Shown here: positions 13,705-22,700 of the stretch, in pieces
Numbering within the stretch: the first letter of the stretch is position 1
Layout of the letters: each line of letters begins with the position of its first letter
Origin: Atherinomorus stipes
Lineage: Eukaryota > Chordata > Actinopteri > Atheriniformes > Atherinidae
Direction of reading: 5' to 3'
Length of the DNA: 64,000 bases
Assembly (NCBI GenBank): GCA_023101725.1
Contig: JALJCO010001448.1
Location: forward strand, 434,001 to 498,000
Translations under genes and position numbers: made by a program
Notes under the pieces: generated by a model
Seen by the model: the letters and a program-made list of their open reading frames with translations, nothing else
Databases searched by the model: none
What the model was told of the DNA's origin: nothing

Positions 13705-16700
13705 ACTCCTGCCATTCACACCGAAAGAGAGGAATTGGTCATTCGCAGCTTATACAAAGAACGGATCGATGCCTTCATGTCTCATCTCTGTCCCTCCCCT
13801 CTCTCTCCGTCCCCCACGTGACCCCCCTGTGCGCTGCTCACTATAAACAAATATAGCTAACGGACTGCTAACTGCAGCTGCTCCAACAAAACAAACCAAA
13901 ACAACAGATAAGGATTGAGTCTCAGAGGCGTTGACGTTTGCAGTGTGGACTTTTTACACCACAGAAAGAGTTGGAGGTGAGTGGATTAAAGCTTTTAGAA
14001 ACGTGGTTCGTCAGCTGTTTACGATCAAGCTAACGAGCTATCCACTCAGCTGTTATAGTTAACCTGCTCGTAAAATATCGCCGCACACGTCCCTGTGCTC
14101 TGAAGGTGGTTTCAGGTGGTGTGTTTGTTAAACTGTCGCTTGCTCGAACCGTTTTTCCAACATTGCCAACCCTACATGTAGCTTTAAACGTAACGAAGCA
14201 GCAGCAGCTGTTCATCCAGACGTTAAAGTGAAGGCGGCTGTAGCGCTGAACTGAGCCGAGTTCAGAAAGTTTGATCCATTTTTCAAAGCATACGACAATA
14301 AAATCATCATCATATGTAGCACACTGTTCATATTTAGCCACGCAACGCGATGATGTGCTGGTTTAACGTTACTGGTTCAGCGCGTGCACCAGTGCAGGTT
14401 TGACAGGGCTGCTGCTGCTGTGTGACGGGACCCGCGACAGGCTCGGAGTGACAGAAAAAAAAAGAAAAGAATGCTGGTTAAACTTTGTTTGCCCTTACAT
14501 AACTGGGTAAAATCGAAACTGTTGTTTCAGTTTATTTAAAATCTACTGTGTTGGTTTTATTTGTTGTCCAGCAGAGAAAGAACCGAATGTTCCCATGATT
14601 CAGAGAAATGGAGAAATAACCAAAAAAAAAAAAAAGAAAGGGAGAACTTAAGAGAAATAAGAGATTAGGAAGATGGGAAAAAAAAGAGAAAAAAAAAAAG
14701 AAGGGAGGGGAAGAAAAAAAAGAGGACCCAGGAAAAAGGGGGGGGGGAAAAAAACAAAAAAAAAAGATTTAAAAAAAAAAAAAAAAAATCAAAATATTCA
14801 CTTTCCTTTGTGATTTAGCCCACATACACTCACAAATGATCAATTCCTCATTCATTTGGTGTAGAAATGTATGCAAAATATCTTGTTTTAAAAATGTGAT
14901 GGAAAGAATGTAATTCTTTCATAATAAAGTTTCATAATAAAGTAAAATAAGAATAAATAAAAGGGAAACATATAACAAATGTGACGCCTCCTGACTCCCC
15001 GATTCCACCTTCAACCTATGATTTAAATGAAATAGGATTCAGAATCAGATCAGGCTCGTGTGTTCATGACCCCCCGACCAGTGGGATCACCACGGCTACA
15101 GCATGCTGTAGGGAAACACTGTATCTGTCTTTTTCTCTTAAAATTTTTATTTTATTACGAAGTATCTGTAAGGCCGATCCTAAAAATCTAATGACTCAGA
15201 CTTGGAATCGGGGGCCAAAAAAACCTGATCGGGACATCTCTACTCATAAGCATTACTTATCCATAGTTAACCATTACTAAATGCAAACCTATTTTTGCAT
15301 TTAGTCAGATTATTATTTTTAGTAAGAGTTTTTTTTTATGTATAATTTCTTGGGGAAAAAAAAATATTTTTTATAACTCAATCTGAGACAGACTATGAAG
15401 CTAAATGATCTGATATAAATGTATCAAAGAAATAAATAAAATTTACTAAATTCTAATTTAGTGAAATAAAATATAGAATCTTTTTTTTTTTTTTTTTTAA
15501 TTGCAGACAAATTCAAGCGCCTTGCTCATGAACGGTGGACCAAAATACATGTCAACAGGTGCCGAAGTCTGATTGGACGCAACAGAAAACACCTGATTGC
15601 AGAGATTGCTTCAAAGTGTTGCTTAACAAATTTTTTTTAGCTCAGGAGCTCCATCATGCTTGTTTACTTGTTTTATTTTTGTTTGTTTTTAATATTTCTA
15701 GTGAACCACAATTGAAAATTGATGTCCTAATTTTCATAAAATTTTCATTTTATTACTTTTGTCCATTTCCACTTATTTCACTGACAGCAGATGTTTTTCT
15801 GTCTTTAATGAGAGGGCATGTAAACTTCCAAGCACAACTCTACAGTATGTAGGATCTCCATCCTGTTGTCATGGAAACCTTGCTTCCAGTAGGTGATGTT
15901 TTCACATGTTGTCCTGATTTACAAACACATGTTCCACTGCTGCCGTCTGAACTATAAGAGATTAGAAGGTTCATTCCTGGAGGCCTTTGGTTTCGTCAGA
16001 ACTTTGTTGCCCCGCTACTTTCCTCTCGTCTTAATCACAGTAACTGTGGAATAATCAAATTAATATAATATTCAGGATGAATATTAGCCAGGTCAGTGAT
16101 TTCATAACGAAACAGATTCTCTGACACTTTGAGGAACTCCTCGTCCCAGCGTGACAGCTGCTCTGACTATTAACAGTTCAAAATGCAGGAACTGAAACCA
16201 GCACGGAAAATCTGCCAGCCTGACTTCCTCTATCTGCTCCGAATATAGGCATCATGTTTGTGTTGTACCTGAGAAGATGTAGTTGTAGCCCGTGCGTCCG
16301 TACAACTCCCCCCAACCCGCCAGGGTGGAGGAACGGCAGATATGCTGCGATGAGAAAGAAGCAGGAGACGGTCAGACTGACGGCAGCTCACAGGACAGAC
16401 AGCAGGACACAGTACAGTGATGATGATGATGATGAGGGTATTGTAACTACAGATGCACCAATCCAGTTTTTCCGATTCCAATCTGATACCGATACTTGTG
16501 GTGAGCGTATTGGCCGATACACGATACCGATACTACTGTTGAATGAACGACCCATATACATTGCCATATGAGTGAAGGCATCAAGCGAGAAATAAACATT
16601 TACCTTTTTTTTTTTAAACAAGGCTAACAAGTTAACAGATATAAATGTACTATTTCTTTATTGACAAATAACGTGTACATTTATTATGATATTAATAAAA

Positions 16701-19700
16701 ACATAAATGATTGGGTCGGAATGCTGGATCGGCCACATTCATCCGATAAAGCTAATTTGTCAGTATCGGAGCCAATATCCGATCCGGGAATCGGATCAGT
16801 GCATCTCTAACTGTAACCACAGCGTGGAGCTAAGATCTCAAACCTGAAAGCAAGTGTGAGGGAGTCAACGCTCTGTTGCACGAATTATGATAATAGAGAA
16901 AAAAATGTTTGTGTTGACTGTTTTTATGTCTAAAAAAAAGATGTTTCTACTGAAATACACAATGTTTTATAGATGACATTGATAAAAAAGAAACAGGGAG
17001 ACTAATGATTTTTTTAAACAAAAAAGTTATGATTTTTGTTTTTCGTTTAAAGCCGTTTTTGTCTCTTCGCGCTGCGTGACAGTCGGCTACATTCACATCC
17101 CTTTAAGACTGTGTGGGGAGGAGTGACGTGACCACACCGTGCATGAGCACCTGCAGAAGGGCAGCAGCTGTCGGCTGCTCCCATCAGACATCTGCTCTTC
17201 ACATAAACAGGTCATGCAGAGACGCGCCGTGAATGTCGGAACTAAACCGTGGCAGAGCCGGTCCCGTTGTGAATCAGCCACCAGGCTTTGAGAATGTAAA
17301 CTTCATCAATACGGAGGAAAATGTGGTTTTCAGTAGTTCAGTTCACCGTTGAATCAAACCACCTACAATCAGCTTTTCTCAATGAGAAATGTCAAATATG
17401 GATTTTAAATAAGCCATGAGTCATGATTTAGTTGTTTATATAATTAACAGGCTCAATGTCACAAATTACTCTGATTCTGACATCCCTGTATGACATTTTT
17501 TTGCTGTTTTGCCATGTTTTGGCACCTCCCTGAAACTGAAATCACAGTTAGCCTACACCAGCCAGGGGTCCATCATACACACAGCGACTGCACCGTTTTC
17601 ATTATCGAGACAAATACCAGAAATTGTAATGATGTTTTTTAGTCGGCATCGCCCAGCCCTGCTGGATATGCAATATCTGTTAGCATTGTTGGTAGGGATG
17701 TTGGAATTTTGGCCGATATCCAATATGCCGATATTTTAAAACTCAGGTGGCCGATAACCAATATGGATACTGATATTAAAGCTGAAAAAAATAAGCAGTC
17801 ATTGCAAATAGCAGTTTTGTTATCCGTTTCTGACATTAAAAAAAAAAGGGGTGGGAAAAAATATCAATACACTGAAATATCGCGATATTTTCATGTGACG
17901 ATATCAAATCGATATTTAAAGACGCAGCATCGATCTATTTTACTCAAAAATCTTGCGAGATTTCATCGTTCTGTCACAAAATCTCACAATATTTCGTGAA
18001 TTCTCACGAGATTTCATAACAGAATGATGAAGTATTGCGAGATTTCGTTAGTCAAATAGATCGATCCCACATTTTTAAATGTCAATATATCAGCATATGA
18101 CAATATCGCGAAATTTTCGTTAATTCTCGTGAGATTTAGTAACGGAACGATGAAATATCTCAAGATTTCATTAGTGACATAGATTGATACTGCTTTTTTT
18201 AAATATGAATATGATATCAGCATATGAAAATATCATGATGTTTAATTGTATTGATATTTTTTCCCACCTCTAGTCTTTATAAGTTTTATAGTCTGTAAAA
18301 AATAAGTTTATGATGAAGAAGAGGTTGGGTTTTTTTTTAAGACTTTAGAAACAGCGGGCTGATCTGTTATCTGCTATCAGTGGGGCCGATGTCTGATTCT
18401 CAGTTTTAAGGCCGATACCGATAGGGGGCCGATTATATCGTGCATCCCTAACTGTTGGTTGAATGAATTGCTGTGTACTGGTGGGCTCTTCCATGTTCTG
18501 GTTCTATGGCTGGGCAAAAATCGATTTCATCTATTAATCGAGTTTGCCGATTACTAACATTTATTTTCATGAAAATCTAAATTTTTTTCCTCCTTTAATC
18601 TGCATTTCAAACGCTCTCCTTGAGCCTCCGTAGTTATCAGTGTACTTAGCCCCCCACCCATCTCAGCGAGACACGTGCATGTGGCACACACACCCAAAGC
18701 AAAGGTAAACATGATAGCTAGCAGGTAGAGTTAATTCTCCACCTGAACATTGAGTCTATTTTTTTAATCAGTTTAATATTTTTAAAGAAAAATGAGTAGC
18801 CTACCAAAATGAATAAAGAAAATAAAAATTTACATTGGACATCGGATTTGGTTTGAAAAAAATCCGATTTTTTTGGGCCATATCGCCCCACCCTATATGG
18901 TTCTGATGGATGGCGGTTTCCTCTCCATTGTCTCCTCGTGCAGTTAAGGGTGGAGGATTGAATCAAAGTAGATTTGATCCAATTCGTTGGTTTTCTTAGC
19001 AAGGCCGTTATATCATATACAGGTTTATATGAACACAGTTGAAACACAAATAACTAATTGAACTAATACGGATAACGGATTTGTTTTAATCGGATCATAG
19101 TCGGACGATGATGAACTGGTCTGTGCCTGTGAAAGTGGTTTGAGATGATGTTGGGAATTGCTTCTGTGTAAACAAAGTTGAATTGAACTGAACGGTCATT
19201 TCAATTTGGAAAAGTTGGAACAACATGAAGCAACCTTTCCAAAAACTTTTTCAGAAAATCGAAGCGCAATCCAAACCTGGCAACATAATATACAGACTTT
19301 TTTTATAAGTGCACGGTTTCTTTTTTAGAAATTTATTTGAGGTGCTTTGTTATTTTTTTATATTAAGAGTTTTGAAATTACTTTTCATTGTGTCCTTCAG
19401 CTGAGGCTGATGACAAAATATCAGTATCAGCCCTAAAAAAATCTGTATCAGTCGATCCTAGTGTACACCATGTTCGATTCCACAAACCTTTCCACATTGC
19501 TCTGACCTTGTTCTAAAATACTGTATCTATAAAAACCTGCGTTAAAAAGGCAGCTGTATGGAACAGATGTCAGATAAAATACCTTGCCGTTGTAGAGGAT
19601 GACCGGGCAGACAAATCTCCCTCTGCAGCGCGCCAACTTGCTCCGGTTCACCAGGTCCTGCAGCTTACTGACCTGTACCGTGCTCTCAAACCTGCAAACA

Positions 19701-22700
19701 CACACCAAACGCATTAACTGCACCCTCTGCAGATGCTCACAAATAATCTGCTGCTCGCATCTCTGCACATGCAAGATAAATATGAGAACCCACATTACAC
19801 ATTTCTAAACAAAATATTTGTAATCAAGGAGTCACACAGGAACAAAAGATGCATCAATTATTATTTTACAATCCCATCGCAGCCATGTGAGTCAGAGCCG
19901 TCATGATCCTGCGGTACCACACACTTCCTCTGCACTGGATCATATTCATTCAATCTATACATCATGATTTACACGCTGATTACACTATGAAGGCTTTTTC
20001 CATTCAGCGTGCAGCAGTTTTCCTGGGAAACATTTTTCTCCAAAGATCCATTTATCAGCGATGAGAAACAAACATGCTCATTTTAATTTGAGCATGTCTT
20101 TTTTTCATATTTTGGTTGCAACATCAGCTGATGTGACAGATGAATCACAACATTCCTCTGCTTCCTTTCCATGATCAGAGGGGTCAGAGACGTAGGCCGA
20201 CCTTCGCTCCCTACCCCCCAGCCAGGTGTGTGTGGTTAGAGGATGCACGCGAACAAACAGCAGGGTAATCGCTAACTCAACTGGCTGGACTTTGCCTGCA
20301 AAAACGAGTGGATTGACGGAGTAGAAGTACCTGTCTCTGTCAACATCTGTGCATTCATACTCCAGGAAAACTATCTGGCGGGGATAGTGGCCACAAACTT
20401 CTCCGTTGGAGTTATGGATGACGCTGTACTTGTAATCTCTGGCAAACAGCTCCAGACAACGCTTCTCTATCACCTCCACCTGAAGGAAGAAACAAACTGA
20501 CATGTCAAAGGTCCCAATGGTTCCTAATAGTGCCCAATGTTCCCAATGGTCCCTGATGGTGCCTAATGGTTCCTAATAGTCGCCAATGGTCCTTGATGGT
20601 GTCTAATAGTCACCAATGGGCCCTAATGGTCCCAATGATTCCTAATGGTTCCCAACGGTTCCTAATGTTTTTAATGGTCCCTCATGGCCCCAATGGTTCC
20701 TAATAGTCCCTAATGGTTCCCAATGGTTCCTAATGTATCCAATGTTTCGAATGGTCCCTGATGGCCCCAATGGTTCCTAATGGTTCCTTATATTTCCAAT
20801 GGTCCCTAATGGTCAGTAATGGCCCCAATGGTTCTTAATAGTCGTCAATGGTCCCTAATGGTCCCAATAATTTCTAATGGTTCCTAACAGTCCCCAGTGG
20901 TCCAAATGGTCCCTCATAGTCGCCAATGGGCCCTAATGGTCCCAATGATTCCTAATGGATCCCAATGGTTCTTTGTGTTTCTAATGGTCTCTCATGGCCC
21001 CAATGGTTCCTAGTAGTCCCTAATAGTCCCTAATGGTCCCCAAAGGTTCCCAATGGTCCTTAATTTTTCCAATGGTCCCTATTGCTCCAATGGATCCTAA
21101 TGTTTCCAATATTCCCAATGGTCCCTAATGGCCCCAATGGTTCCAAATGGTCCAAATGCTTCCTAACAGTTCCCAATGGTCCCCAATGGTGCCAATGGTC
21201 CCAAATGATTCCAATGGTTCCCAATGGTCCCTAATGGTTGCCAATGGTCCCTAATGGACCCAATGGTTCCTAATTTTCTGATGGCCCGTAATGGTCCCAA
21301 TGGTTCTTAATAGTCCCCAAAGGTTCCCAATGTTCCTAATGGCCTTTAATGGTTCTCTATGGTCCCTAATGTCCCCAATGGTCCTTAATAGTCCCCAATG
21401 GTTCCTAATGTTCCCAGTGGTCTCTAAAGGCCCCAATGGTTCCTAATGGTTCCCAATGGTTCTTAATGGTCCAAATTGAAATAACCAGACGGGACAAATG
21501 AAAATTTATTAACTTTAACCAAAAAAAAAAGGAAACCCCCCCCCCCCCCCTCACAAACCCCTAAACTAATTTTTAAGAAAGAGAGGGATAACCCCCCCTT
21601 CCTAATGGTTCCATAATGCTTCCTTATGGTTCCCAATGGTACCTAATGGTCCCAAAGGTTCTTAGCGGTAGGCATATTACACACATGAAAATATGCACAT
21701 ATGTACTGTATATTTTAAACAATTTCTAGATTATGAAAAGGCCCTCTGATCAAAATGTGAAATACAGGATTTTCCAGATAGCTGAAGTTAAATGTTTGCC
21801 GGTTTTATAGATGCACTGTGATCTGGAGGTTGTGATTCACATGGAAATGAATGAATATGTAAATGTGTACTTTGGGAAAAAAAAAAAACTATATGTAAAT
21901 ACAATAAAATTAAATAAATACAGAATTCCTATATTGATTATCCCTTTATTAATTTAATAGAATTTATAAACTATAAGATGTATCATTGTCTAAATAAAAT
22001 CTTTTCTTTTAAAGTTACAACTTTAAAACAAAGTCAGTTTTTAAATTTACTTTATTTTTATATCCAACATAGAAAAATAATTCTTATTTGAAGAAAACAT
22101 TATTCAAACTGAAATTTCTCTTATTTTCTCCAGAAATCTCAGGTTGTTTATTATGTTTATTAAAAGGATTAATTATTAAATGTAAACATCTTTATAATGT
22201 ACTTGTACTTCTTTGTACTAAAACAAATAGAAAACTTGAGTTTTCATTATTTATAGCTTATTCATTAAATAATTGTTATTGTTTGTGGTCTTGACCCACT
22301 CAAGTTCAGGTTGTTTCAAACAAAACTGAACAAAAATGAGTTTGACCCTCCTGGTTTTAGACACAAAGAAATCAAAAATCAAGTATCATGTATGACTGCT
22401 TTAGCTATGAAAAAAAAAAAAGTAAAATGTAGTATACTTCTGCACTGGTGGCTTGACAGGCTTGATATCTGATAACATCCTGTTATAAATAATATATCAG
22501 TAGCTTTTGATATAAAAGCTATGTAGCTTTTGGCAACCTCAGATACACAACAACAACAAAAAATCAAAACACAACATGGCCTGAAATGAGAAGTGATCTG
22601 AAACAAAACGTACGGTCATGTAAATTATTTGTATTATTTCACATGAATTATACCAAACTAGTCAATGTTTCAGTTGGTTTCTTGGTGGAAATCACATCAT

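Noticed and set aside
13521..13715. Phe-rich frame on the minus strand
   Set aside because: Translation of a poly(A) tract.
20510..21664. Possible CRISPR-like repeat array
   Set aside because: Units are contiguous 10-mers with drift and no unique spacers, in an intron of a vertebrate gene; it is a minisatellite.
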